DNA of 64,000 nucleotides from Ochotona curzoniae (taxonomy: Eukaryota; Chordata; Mammalia; Lagomorpha; Ochotonidae). Positions within the stretch are counted from its first letter, which is position 1. Each line of letters opens with the position of its first letter. The stretch covers positions 10,740,001 through 10,804,000 of the forward strand of contig NW_024466218.1 in the NCBI RefSeq assembly GCF_017591425.1, in the 5' to 3' direction. Below are positions 1 through 11,300 of the stretch, one piece after another. The notes beneath the pieces are model-generated. The model ran no database searches. It was not told the DNA's origin and worked only from the letters and a program-made list of their open reading frames with translations. A program made the translations under genes and the position numbers.

Positions 1-266
1 TCAGTGTCTAATTTGTATAGCTCAGTAACTTGCAGAGCAGAAACTTGCTGTGCCTCTCCACCCAGCACCACTGCCAAGTGCTGAATACAAGATGACTCTG
101 AACAAAATGCACACCCTGGCTCCCAGCCCCAGGCTGTGCTTTTCCTGAAGTCAGTGTGTGACGCTCACTATTCACACATGAGCCAGGATCAGCCCTTGGC
201 TTGGAGAGATTGTTGTTTATTTGTGTATTTGTATGCTTCCCATAAGTAAAATTCAAATAATAATAT

Positions 267-775
267 AGGCACAGGCATGTGGTATAGTGTTTAAGATGCT
301 GTTTGGTATACCTCATCAGAACGCTTGGGTTCAAGTGTCAGATTCACTGTTGTGCACCCTGGGAGGCAACAGATGATGGCTCAAGTACTTGAGTTTTGCC
401 ACCCATATGGGAGACTGAGTTTGGGGCTCCTGGTTGCAGTCTGGCCCAGTCCTGGATACTGTGGGTATCTGGAGAGTGAACCAGCAGATGGGAGCAAAAT
501 CTGCATTTCTCTCCCTCACTTCTCTGTTTCTCTTTCTCACTTTCTCTCTTTCTCTTTCACTTCTCTGTTTCCTTCTTCCTTCCTTCCTTCCTTCCTTCCT
601 TCCTTCCTTCCTTCCTTCCTTCCTTCTCTTCCTCCCTCCCTCCTTCCCTCCCTCTCTCTGCCTTCCTCTCTTTTCCTACTCCTCCTTCCCTCTCTTGTGC
701 CTCCTTTCCTTCTTTCCCTCCCCCTCGCTCTTCCTGCTGTTTTAAATCAATAAAATAAGTTCATAAAAAGTGAAA
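267..775 (+). mobile_element. Old CSINE (lagomorph tRNA-derived SINE)
   Basis: The body matches the older CSINE type: 'caccctgggaggcaacag', 'gatggctcaagtacttgag' and 'gagagtgaaccagcagatgg'. The CT-rich segment before the A/T tail has expanded into a long pyrimidine microsatellite, so the copy is about 500 bp instead of about 330. The tail 'aatcaataaaataag' is at 744-758. Confidence 0.8.
514..740 (+). repeat. Polypyrimidine tract with (TTCC)n core
   Basis: About 225 bp is nearly pure C/T on the + strand. A clean TTCC tetranucleotide run of roughly 12-13 units lies at about 576-626. It grew within the CT-rich 3' part of the surrounding CSINE. The apparent reading frames rich in Ser/Pro/Leu across it are artefacts of the repeat. 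Confidence 0.95.
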
Positions 776-1961
776 GAAAGATAGGTAGATGTCACGCCCA
801 GAGCTTTGAGGCCAGAACACTCATTTCTCTTCTACTTTCTTAGTTCTCACTTTCATGAGTCTTAAACCAGTGATTGGTTAAGAATCTGACAACTTGGGGC
901 CAGTGCTTTGGTCTCCCTCTCTGCGATGATGGCACGAGGGGAAGCGCCAGGCCCCTGGGTCCAGCTGGCAGCCTCTCTGAGAACAGGCTGTTGGCCTGCG
1001 ATGGTCATGCTAAAGGTGCTCACAGGAAGACCTGCCCCACACGGTGCTTTGGCTCTTTGTTCAGAAGCATTTGGTGCAGCCTCACTTCTCATAGCCATTT
1101 ACCCTCTAGGAGTCTCGGGAAATCACTCAGTAAACTTTCAAATTTTAGTTTTGAATTGCTACACATTTCTATCATCAGTGGAATAATTCGTTCATGTGTT
1201 TGGCAGGCTCCTCAAGGGCTAGGAGTCCTGGATTGTGTGTTTGACTTCCAGTTCCTGGGGAACGTGACCTGTACCACCTTGAGCATCCACTTTTGTATGG
1301 AAAGAATATAATTCCTGATTCTGTCAAGCATCTGCTTGGGTTTTTCAAGGCTTGAAATGTAAGCACAGGATCACTTTGAGTCTGGGCTGATGTGAAAACA
1401 ACTTGCGTAACCCACACATCATTCTGCAGATAAGGCAGGGCCAGGTGTCTTGGCCTTTATACGATCCTGTGGACTCAGACACACGAAAGTATAAAAATCT
1501 TGTGCTGTTTAGAGGCCCAGATCTACTTTGAGATCCTCTCACTTGGATATAATATAATTTTTAAAAATGTAAACTTTCTCCTGGAAATGTTTTTAGTCTC
1601 TTGGATGATGTAGGATTGGATGTTTGCACTGAATGTGAAGGAATTGGGAAGGGCAAAGGCTGAGGGACACAGCAGGAGTAGAATTCCTTTTCTGTGTTCA
1701 CCATTCTCTGGCTTCGTGAAGGTTCAGACTGCCACTTCCACTTCCATGGTCAGGGAGTCCAGACCAGAGCTCTCAAGTCACAAGTCCTGGCATGCTTGGC
1801 TAGGGTCTAACAAAGCACCACTGTGGGTTAGAAGTATCCATGCTAAAATTTGGAAAGAAAGATAGGGATGAGAAAATTTCAGTCGCCATGGATGATTAAC
1901 AGAATAGCTCCATTGATTCTGATGTTATGAAGTTGAAGTCAACATTGAATTCTTTTCTTGA

Positions 1962-2281
1962 AGATTTATATATTTTTATTGGAAAGACAGATTTACAGAG
2001 AGAAGGAGAAATAGAAAGATCTTCCATCCTCTGTTTCACTCCCCAAATAGCCATCACAGCCAGGGCCGAGCCAGTCTGAAGCCAGGAGCCAGGAGCTTAC
2101 TCCAGGTCTCCCACGTGAGTGCAGAGTCCCAAGGCTTGGGGCCATCCCCTATTGCTTTCACAGGCCACCAGCAGGGAGCTGGATGGGAAATGGAGCAGCT
2201 GGGACGCGAACTGGTGTCCACAAGGCATTCTGGCACTTGAAATAGATAGGGCTAGCCAATTGAGCCATCATGTCAGGCCCT
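1962..2281 (-). mobile_element. CSINE, antisense
   Basis: On the minus strand it reads head to tail. On the + strand it begins with the T-rich tail (1962-1985), then the CT-rich block as 'cagagagaaggagaaata', then 'gaagccaggagcc', 'aggtctcccacgtg' and 'gcagggagctggatggg'. It ends near the SINE head 'atgtcaggccc'. It is moderately diverged. Confidence 0.85.
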
Positions 2282-2713
2282 CAATATTAAATATTCATTT
2301 AAGCAGTTATCACTGTTTCAATTAGAACACATTAAAAATAACCTTGGCCTTTGTTGGTTCACCCTTTCTCTTGGTCTGTCTTCTAGTGGAGGTTTCCCAC
2401 AAATGCTTTAACTTCATGGTTGCTCTACCTGCCTGGTTCTGGGGAGTGCAGTTGTGTGAGAGAAAGGGCACCCAAGGTTAGAGAGGTGAGACTAGTAACT
2501 GATTAACCAGAGGTTTTCTAAAGCTCAAGTGAGGGGCTCTTTTCATTGTTGACCTGGGCTTCTGCATGAGCAGATAGTGCCTTTACTGGCCTTTGTACTG
2601 TAAGCGGCAAGCCTGTGAAGGAGCTTAACCTTATCAGTAAAGAGTAGAGGGAAGTGTGATTCATTGACCAGGAGCAGCAAATGACCTGCTTCCTTGTTCT
2701 CGTGGATTTTTTT

Positions 2714-3039
2714 TTTAAAGATTTTAAAAATTATTATATGAAAGGCAGAGTTGCAGAGAGAAAGGAGGACAGATAGAGTGAGAGATCTGATCCACCTGCT
2801 GGTTCACTCCTCGATGGCTGTGATAGCTGGGATGGGCTGCGCCAGGCTGGAGCCAGGAGCTTCTTCAGGGTAGCCCACGTGGGTGGAGGAACTCTAGCAC
2901 TCAGACCATCTTCCATTGCTCTCACGCCATTAGCAGGGAGTACTCTGGGAGTAGAGCAGCCAGGTCTCCAACCAGCACTCCTCTCTGATGTCAGTATTGT
3001 TGGCAGCAGCGTTACGTGCTAGGCCACAATGCTAGCACA
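2714..3039 (-). mobile_element. CSINE, antisense, with target-site duplication
   Basis: The antisense copy is flanked by a near-identical direct repeat. 'tctcgtggattttttt' occurs at about 2698-2713 and 'tctcatggattttttt' at about 3040-3055. The internal landmarks 'ggagccaggagcttctt' and 'tgctaggccacaatgctagc' are present. Confidence 0.85.
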
Positions 3040-4082
3040 TCTCATGGATTTTTTTCACAGTTGTTCTAACACACTGACCTGGCCTCTTGTTGTAGACTAC
3101 TTTCTGTTCTGTATCCGCTGACCATTTTCAACTCTTTTGACTCGCTTGATGATCTTTGTAAAACAGATGTCTTTTCTGCTTTGCACTTAGGTTTTTTGTT
3201 TGTTTGTCTGCTTATTTTTTGAATCAACCAGAGCCAGACTTCCATCTCAGTTGGTTTTGGTACTATCTTGTATAATTCTGTGCCTTGACATACGAGTCAC
3301 CATCAACACATTGCCTATAATGCAAAAGATTTTCATCCCCACCAAGGAATTATCAAGAAAACTCAAATGCCTAGCCTAGTATATGAGAATTACATCCAAA
3401 AATGTCGTAATTTTTGAATTGTTCATCCTTGCAAAGATTTATAAAATGTATGCAAGTGATAAGAATTGGCTTGATTTTTTAAGCACATGGTTTTGTTTAA
3501 CAAGTAAGGGAAACAGAAGTTATTAGAAAATTTTCAAAGCTTTTAATGAAGAAAAGCAGTTATAATCACATTTTGAGAGGTTGGAATGCTGACATTGTTT
3601 TAACTTTTCAGAAGCTTAGAGATGTGGGTGCCAATGGCTATTTATTATTCAGAAATAAAACCTTCATTTCATTTGCTTTGAAATACAAAGCAAACCTTAT
3701 TGCTTTAATGAGACTAAATATGTAGGGTTTTGTGTAAATCCTACTAGCTGTAGATTTTGCTGCCATATCTGGTCATGTCTGAAAATATTACTCCCGTGTC
3801 TCAACAAGTCTGTTTGCTACTAAAACAAATTAGGAGCCCTTAGATATATGGCTGGTTTGGGATATAAGACGGGAAAGACAAATTGAACCTGGATTATCTT
3901 GTCATACCAGAAAAGTAAGGAAGTTTTCAAGGACTGCTAGGACCTTGTCAAAAGAACTCAGAAGCCAGCTTTCCAAAGTTCTTGAAAGCCTAAGCCATCG
4001 GATGTAAACTGCAGTGAGTTCATAAAGACCTCACTGGACATGCTTAGGGAGTATTGGGGAGCTACCACATTGTTTGAAAACT

Positions 4083-4115
4083 GGGGCGTGGGGGGGGGGG
4101 TCGTGGCGGGGGGGG
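4083..4115 (+). other. G-rich tract (possible G-quadruplex)
   Basis: Four or more G runs lie on the + (non-template) strand: G4 at 4083-4086, G11 at 4090-4100, GG at 4105-4106 and G8 at 4108-4115. The short loops would allow a G-quadruplex in the nascent MAPRE2 pre-mRNA. Formation is inferred from composition only. Confidence 0.55.
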
Positions 4116-4599
4116 ACTATATCCTGCCTTTCTTAGAGGATCTCTACCTCCAAGGGGAATTTCCTTGTAAAATTGCGCCAGCTAACAAAGCAAGATGCCT
4201 AGTAGAGCACCAACTTGACATTTCTAATGAGTAATGGGATCCAGGCAGCTGTCAATGACCAACAGCAGGAGGAACGGAGTCATGCCAGCACCACACAACC
4301 TTCCTTTCAAACGCTGTGTGAAATTGTCTTGGGTCCTTCCCTTCCTTTTTACTGCCCCTCACCCCGTTGGAACTTGAATCAAATCAGGTCTCTAGATGGA
4401 ATTACCAGTCTGCAGAAAAACAAGAGCAGATTATGTTAAACCATACAGGCGGGATGCGATGCAGCATACAACATCCAAACAGTGGAAACTGTACCAGATA
4501 ACCCTGCTTCTTCAGTAAGAACAAGAGTTGCACAGAAAGGCTAGAAATAGAGAGAAAAATCTATGGATACTAAAGCACAAAGAACAAGTCAAAGAAATT

Positions 4600-4985
4600 A
4601 TTGTGTATCAATCTTTTTTGAACCTGGATTCAGACAAACTGAAACAAAACTTTAGGACATTGTAATGCAAAGTGAGTTATATTGAGTGATTATCTTTGTT
4701 TTCAGGTGTAATGATATGCAGGAGGTGGAGACTGTAGTGTCTTTTTAAGAGACTCACACTAAAATAAGCGTAGATACAGTGATGTGATGCCTGCTATTTA
4801 CTGGAAAATAATCTGGTTTAAAGGGACCCAGGGCTGGGATTGGCAGAAGGGGAGCTGATGGGAGTGTAAGTTAAACAAGATTGGTCAACTTGTGATAGAT
4901 GTTTAAAACAAGAAATAAACATTGTTATTCTGTTTATCTGTTGGCATGAATTTGAAATTTTCCAAAATAAAAATTAATGTGCATC
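4600..4985 (+). mobile_element. L1 3' end (old mammalian L1)
   Basis: The final segment, 'gatgggagtgtaagttaaac' leading to 'tttgaaattttccaaaata', is the typical end of old L1 3' UTRs. It finishes in an A-rich tail at about 4965. No coding portion is left. Confidence 0.6.
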
Positions 4986-5502
4986 TATAATACATTTGTA
5001 TTTATGTATATATTTTGCAAAATTAGGAAAACTACCACATTTCGTCCAAGTTTAAATGTTTAAAGCAGTGACCACTACACATCTGTTAAAATGGCCAGAT
5101 TCCAAAGTGTTGGTATGTGCAAGTACTCATAATCAAATTACTGTGAAATAATTAAAACCAAAGATCACCCTAGTTTGCATTGTCAGAGGCCTGGTAACTT
5201 TTTAACATCACACACAGATTTACAATCAAAAGAAAGCTCAATTGTGCTATGAACTGGGAACCTCAGAACCTAAGTAACATTTGAGTCTACTTAGGGAAGG
5301 TGTAGCATGGTACTGCTTGAAAAAATACATGAAATTTAATCATATGGCAAATATGTAAAACAGAAACGCTAAAGGAGTTAGCCAGAGAAGGTTGTTGTAT
5401 CCTCTACAGCTTGGCCAGTCACTCTGACCTTGACTAATGTCTTTTACTGATCTGGGTTCGTTTTTATGTTGTTGGTAAATAAGTCTTTTTGTTGTTTTCT
5501 AG

Positions 5503-5630
5503 TTGGGGGATGGCAGTCAACGTGTATTCTACCTCGATAACCCAAGAGACTATGAGCAGACATGACATCATTGCATGGGTTAATGACATAGTATCGTTAA
5601 ACTACACAAAAGTGGAACAGCTGTGTTCAG
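5503..5630 (+). CDS. MAPRE2: MAPRE2 internal exon: start of the calponin-homology domain
   Basis: This exon encodes part of EB2 (MAPRE2, RP1), a homodimeric protein that tracks growing microtubule plus ends. The acceptor is AG at 5501-5502 and the donor GTAAGAG at 5631. The first base closes a Ser codon, then TGG GGG ATG follow, so the frame is fixed by both neighbours. The product starts [12 protein letters not shown] and ends at K-V-E-Q-L-C-S. By recalled human numbering these are residues 42-83, the beginning of the CH domain that binds the microtubule lattice. Asn68, mutated in human circumferential skin creases Kunze type, is retained. Isoform-diagnostic residues ([18 protein letters not shown]) fit MAPRE2, not MAPRE1 or MAPRE3. 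The exon is 128 nt, so skipping it alone would shift the frame. It is 24 kb from the next exon. Confidence 0.97.
5504..5513 (+). promoter_or_regulatory. MAPRE2: In-exon ATG with strong Kozak context (possible short-isoform start)
   Basis: ATG at 5510-5512 has G at -3 and G at +4. It corresponds to human Met44. A shorter EB2 form starting at this Met, without the N-terminal extension that other EB proteins also lack, is known in human as I recall. Whether a transcript in this species begins between the upstream exon and here cannot be told from the sequence. No CpG-rich promoter is seen just upstream. Confidence 0.5.
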
Positions 5631-6164
5631 GTAAGAGATTATCTTTTTAATATTTTCCTTACATGCTTACTCTCTTGTGGAATGTGATTTTTACTAAGCA
5701 CAAGTTGCATATTTTGGATGGGAAAGATATCATTATATTTTGATAATGAAAGAGAAGAATGTAGAACATTTGGAAAGACATGGGTAAGCATCCAAGAGCA
5801 CAGAGTCGCCTGGTATGTGATAACAGGCTCTGCCAAGCTCTGCAGGGCCTTCTCGTCAGATGTCCACTTGCCGTCATCCTAGTCGGCCGCCACGCTTCCT
5901 TCGTTAAACAGGTTAGATCTCATAATACCTTTCCTTTAAAAACATTAGCCTGCCCTGGGTCCTTCGGGATATGATGCAGAGTTTCCTTGTGGCGCTCTGT
6001 CCATTCTGCTGTGGCTGCCACCTACTCATCATCTTAGTTCATCCTCTGCAGCTCTCCTCTCGACCTCCACCCGCACTCCTGGGTCCTTGAAGACTTCTCC
6101 TCTGTTGTGTCCACTACTTTTTTTTTAGAACTTCTTTTGTTAAAGAGACATTTCCCCTTCTTTC

Positions 6165-6440
6165 TTTTTGTGATAGTTTAAAACCCAGCTTACCTGCCAC
6201 CCTTTCTGTAAAGCATTCCCCGTATTCTCTGTGTTTCCAAAGCGCTGTGCCCATCCCTGTTAGAATACACATGCCGCACAGTGTTATAGGTGGTTGACTA
6301 CTGCTTCCTGCAAGGTAATGCGAGTTCTTGGGAACTGGACTTGATTTTATATTTGTGGTTGAATGCCTGCAGAGGGCCTGTCTGATACAGAATGGGTCTG
6401 CAGTGATTGCATATTGAGGTCAACTTCAGTGAATAAGTGG
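6165..6440 (+). mobile_element. L2 3' end fragment
   Basis: The composition and phrases resemble the diverged 3' UTR of L2 LINEs: 'ccagcttacctgccaccc', 'aagcattccccgtattctc', and an AT-rich finish near 'tcagtgaataagt'. The match is weak and rests on general resemblance. Confidence 0.4.
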
Positions 6441-8282
6441 GGCCATGTTTTTAAAATAATGTGCCATACTTAAATTCTAGTATCTGTCAAAGAAATAGTC
6501 TGGTGTTGGAAAGCAGTATTTTCTTCGTTTAAACGAGTGGGTAGGAGAGTTCCCTTTCTGCCTCTAGCTCCGATGTGAAAATGAAACAGAATAGTGGAAG
6601 CCATGACTGAGCTATATTCCTGTGTAACCCTGGGAGATGGCTGCAAAGGAGCTCTGCACTGTGGCTGCAGCAGTGGTGGCGGGCACACTGCTCCCTTTCC
6701 CACTCGATTGTACGTAAAGAGAATTTCATGCAGCGTAATCAGAATTTGGGAAACAGTAGTCACTCTGAAATCAGGTAGGATTTCTGGATTTGACCAAAAT
6801 ACACTAGACGACTTCATTCTAGTGCTATTATTGATGCCTGTCCCCACCTTGGTCTTTTTTGCCATGAGAAAAACAGGGTCACTAGAACCCAGAAATTCCA
6901 CCCCAAGTCTCTGTGTCTAGAGCTCAAATGTGAAGTGCATGGCTTATGAGGCCAGAAATGGGCACTAATTCACCAATTCTTAGACTGTGATGATACTGCA
7001 GGTATAGGAGAGTACTTCAGGAAACTTCTTGGAAAATGAAATTAAAAGATACTCTTGGTACAATAAAAAATTGAAATGCATGCACAATTTTTTCCAAATA
7101 CATTTTCCATGGAGTTGTTGAAAACCCCACTTGGATATTAGTCTACTGAAGAGGCTATAGAAGTTACTTTCAGAAACAACTCTTACTGTGTCTGACCCAA
7201 CCTCAAATCTCCACTCAACTATTGCATAGTTCTTGCTGTACATAACGGAGCCCTCTGGTGTTTTTATCTTAAATTTGATGCAAAAACAAAACAAAAAAAT
7301 TTCTCTGTTAATAGGATCCCTTTGTTAATGACACATGCCACATTGCTGTGGCACATTTCTGGATTTACTTTTACCCAGCACCTAATACCATTTGGAGAAT
7401 AAATGAAAAGCAGTTTTCACCCACTGGTGGGTGTATGTACATGTGCATAAGGGGATTGGGTTTGATTATGGAGAGACCCGTGAAGGAAGAGGATAAAGGA
7501 AATAGCCATAGAGAAAATTGCCATGAGTCTTGAATGCCCAGGGAACCCATGAGGAGCTTTCTGTATTACGTACTTGGTAAGTTTGGGGTAACAGGTGAAA
7601 AGAGAGCCAATTAGAATTTGCTTTCATTATGGTAGTGAATTTTGATGAACAATCCATAATTTTGTTTGCATATCCTTTGCATTTTTCCTAAGGCAAGTCA
7701 AGAAAACTATTTGTGAAGGATCCTTGTACAGTTAGCTGGAAGCCTTGTTCTGTATTTAACAGCCATCTGTAGTTATGTTACTGTCAGGTGCGCTGGTTTT
7801 GATCGCTGTTGCACAGGTATCATCTCTACTGGCTACCGAAAGTTACAAGGTTGATTGGTTCAAAAGAGCAAATATATTTAAAGGTCGCTTTCTGCTCTAA
7901 AACATGTTTCTTGCCCTCCCCTGCCTGGATTCCTCTAGCCCCTGCCCCCTCCTTCCTTATTCCTTTCTCTGCTCTTTTTTTATATGTAATTTTTTTGCAG
8001 TGACATTCTTTCATTTCACTCTACAGTCACAGGCTTGACACAGCTATATGCCTTTATAATCTGGGAGCTACTAAAAAAGCAGATGTATGGGACCCTTTAT
8101 CTTCTAAATCACTCCTCCAGGTTAGGGAGCCTAGAAATCCACATTTAACAAGCACAGCAAGTTTACGTCCTGTGCCCTGGAGCTCACCGTACATTTTCAA
8201 GAAGCCTCAAACCAGTAAAAGTGAAGTTAAATGATCTAAAATCTATTCTGGCTCTGATTCCCTATTTATAATTTAATCTGTG

Positions 8283-8320
8283 GCATATATATATATATAT
8301 ATATATGTACATATATATAT
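8283..8320. repeat. (AT)n microsatellite
   Basis: There are about 11 AT units from 8285, interrupted by 'gtac', then another five AT units to 8320. Confidence 0.95.
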
Positions 8321-11300
8321 TCAGCAATGGCATTTCGTGAGAGGAAGTTGTCTTTCTATTTATTTATTAATGAGTTTACTTCTTTATACCCTTCGTTGTC
8401 CTAGCAGACATTTAAGGTAACCTAGCACGGTGATATTAGCATAAGAACAAAAGTAAATATTGTAGGCTTAGGTGATTTATCTTCAGAATACGTATGAATC
8501 ATCAGTGTTCTTGGTTGAACTTTTTTCTCTAATGTTTATTTTAATTCCTTTTAGTTTATTGTATGGGAATTTTTTCAGTGGCCTGCTCTGGAAAAAAACA
8601 CGTAATGCTTCCACATGTTAGAACTGATTTGGAGGGGGTCAGGGTGCACCATCATGTTTTATTCTTTCCTAAAGACATAAATGCCAGCCCTGCCAGTTCT
8701 TCATCCTGATATTATTCCCTGTTGCACCATGTCCTGTTATTGTTTTAATTTCCAACCGAGAGATCACCCACCAGCTCAGTATCAAAACTGACATTTTTTT
8801 TTTCAGCTCATAAAGAGCTGAGTTACTACCACTTTGGTGTTCCATTTTCTTCAGAATTTTCTACCTTTCCACATGTTTATTGTAAGTCCTTCTTTTTAGG
8901 AAGGACAGGAAGAGAAGAAAAACAGTTGAGAGTATGTTGCAGGAAATTGTGGTCTTCTCTTCTGTGATTTTACCCAAGGAGCTAACCTAATGAAAATCTT
9001 CTGAACATTGTATTTGGGTTACGTAACTAGATGTTTAATTTGTCTACTTCATGAAAAGGTAACTTTTAAATTTCAAGCAAAGAATATGTTGTAAATATGA
9101 GAGAGGGATATGGCTACTTCGTGCAGTGCTGTGACAATATACCATTCACTGTATTTGTTTTGGGAATGAATAACTGTATTTCCCATAGTGAAATGGAGAG
9201 TTGAGTCACGTATCATATCAGGGATGTTTAACTGATAAGTATTTCATTATATTTTCATTCATTCACTTAATAAAATTTATAGCACTTTGAGAGAAGGGGA
9301 AAGGGGCTTTTGCTTGAATACCAGCTTAAATCAGTCTTCTGGAAGTAAAGAGGATAAATAGCACAGTGCTAAAAAAAAAAAAAAAAGGCCTTCAAACAAT
9401 ACTGGGCATGTGATCCTGGCGGCATTTATATCCTACATTGAAGACCCTGGGTCCCCATCTTTGCTCCCTTTTCCTTCTCCTCTTCCCTCCCTGCAGCTCC
9501 CCAGCCATAGTGGACCAGGCCTCTTGCGGAGCCTGTTCTGACTCCACTCTTCTGTGTTCAGATTGTCTTCCCTCGACTCAGTCTAAGAAGCAGTCATTGG
9601 GATTGGTGCTGGGTCACCATCAGCTCCTGGCCGGCTGAGCAGCCGGCTGTGACTGTTCCACCTCTCACAAGGCTAGTGCAGCCTGCCCTTCTCTCCCCAT
9701 CTTCCTTCCCAAACATCTGCCTTACTTAGGACAATACCAGGATACAGTCCACATCTGCCGTGGTCACTGCCCTTACTGCCACTAAACCCTGTACTGTCAC
9801 ATCACTGGTTGACAGATCAGTTGTGGCCCTGAAACTTTTACTAGTTTAACAAGGTATCATTTGAATCATGTGAAAGTTGGATATTTTCTTGACTGGCTTT
9901 TAAAAAGTGATCAGGATTTGATTCTGTTTCTGTTTCAATATGTAGTTTCAAGCTTTGTCTGGGTCCAGTTTCTGGTATTTTCTTCCTCTGGGAATGGTTC
10001 TGCAGTTGCACTTACCGTTCTGGGTACATGACGGCTGTGGAAGGGTCTCGGGTTAGCAGGATGATCTGGGATTCTCACAGGTGTGGCCGTCTGATGTGCA
10101 GAGGCCTCTGGGATGGTTCCTCCCAGCTTTGGCTTGATGGCAGTTCTTCCTGAGCCCAACAGTGCTTTTTGTGACCATTTTTGGCTGCGGATCTGCTCCT
10201 GTTAAATAGGTCGATCCCAGCCTGTGTGGTGTCCCTGTGCCTCCTCCCAGAGACCTCTGTCGGGAGGACAGGCTGGTGATGAAATCAGCTCAGGGTCTAA
10301 ATTTAGTAAGGCTTCTCTTGTTGACTCACTGGTATTGAAACCAAGTAAGGATATTCCATTGGTGTCTGTAAGCTCCAAAGTATCCCTAGCCTTATAGAAT
10401 TATAGACTGTTGTTTTCTGTAGGAAAATTGAGTCATCTCAATTTATGTTACTATTGTTAGGTAATTGTACCATCCTGGAGTATTATTCATTCATGTGAAG
10501 CATTATGTAAGGGTTCTTGTTTGGTTGGTTTTGCTGATAATCCTTCTCTCTAATTTTATTTGACTTAAGTAGATTTTAAAATCATTTGACTTGGGCTCAG
10601 CCTACCAACGGATTGGGAAAGAAGGGCGACAAAAGTGTTTCGGGTAAGGAAGGAACAGGTGCAGTCCCAGATCAATTGCTATTGAGAGTAAGATACTCCA
10701 ATATCTCCAGTAGTAGATACTGCACTAGTTCCAAGGGAGTCTGTTTTTTTAGTAGAATAGAAAATATGACAGACTTTTTGCCCTTCGAAATTTGTTTATT
10801 GACTGACATAAATGTAGAGCATTGCTACTGAAGGTAACATAAACAGTTACTGTTTTTGTTGGAGATTTTTGTTTGTTTGCTCTGACTTTTGGAGTTATAA
10901 ATGCCATGGAGGTGGGAAGGAAGTATGTGTGCTTTCACCCCCGTGTGCTGCCCCATATTCTTCCATAAATGGATGATAGATTTTGCCAGAGTCAGCCCCA
11001 TCTTCACCTACCTAATTTCTATATTTATTTGTGATTATCAGTTTAATATCATTAAGAGACCTTCTCCGGGGTAAGCCGTGGGGACTGGAGAGTAAACAAG
11101 ACGTGGGTACCATCCTCATGTGTCTCCAAGAACTCAATACAACAGGGTCCTGTGCGTCAGAAGACTAGAGACCACCCTGGGGAGCGCTGTTTCCACACAA
11201 TGCATAGGAGAGGGAGCACACAGCAGGGTGGAGGGAGGGAGTCAGATTCTCTGGGAGTGGCGGGTGCTGCTGGATGTCTTAGCATGGCCCCGGTGTGGGA

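Larger units (their letters stand above)
1..5502 (+). other. MAPRE2: MAPRE2 intron, 3' part, upstream of the first visible exon
   Basis: This is non-coding sequence ending in a 3' splice site with a T-rich tract and AG at 5501-5502. It contains three CSINE copies, an L1 3' end and a G-rich tract, listed separately. I see nothing identifiable at about 780-1960 or 3060-4080. Open frames here are short and unlike known proteins. The preceding exon(s) of MAPRE2 must lie before position 1, because exon 5503-5630 opens inside a codon. Confidence 0.85.
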
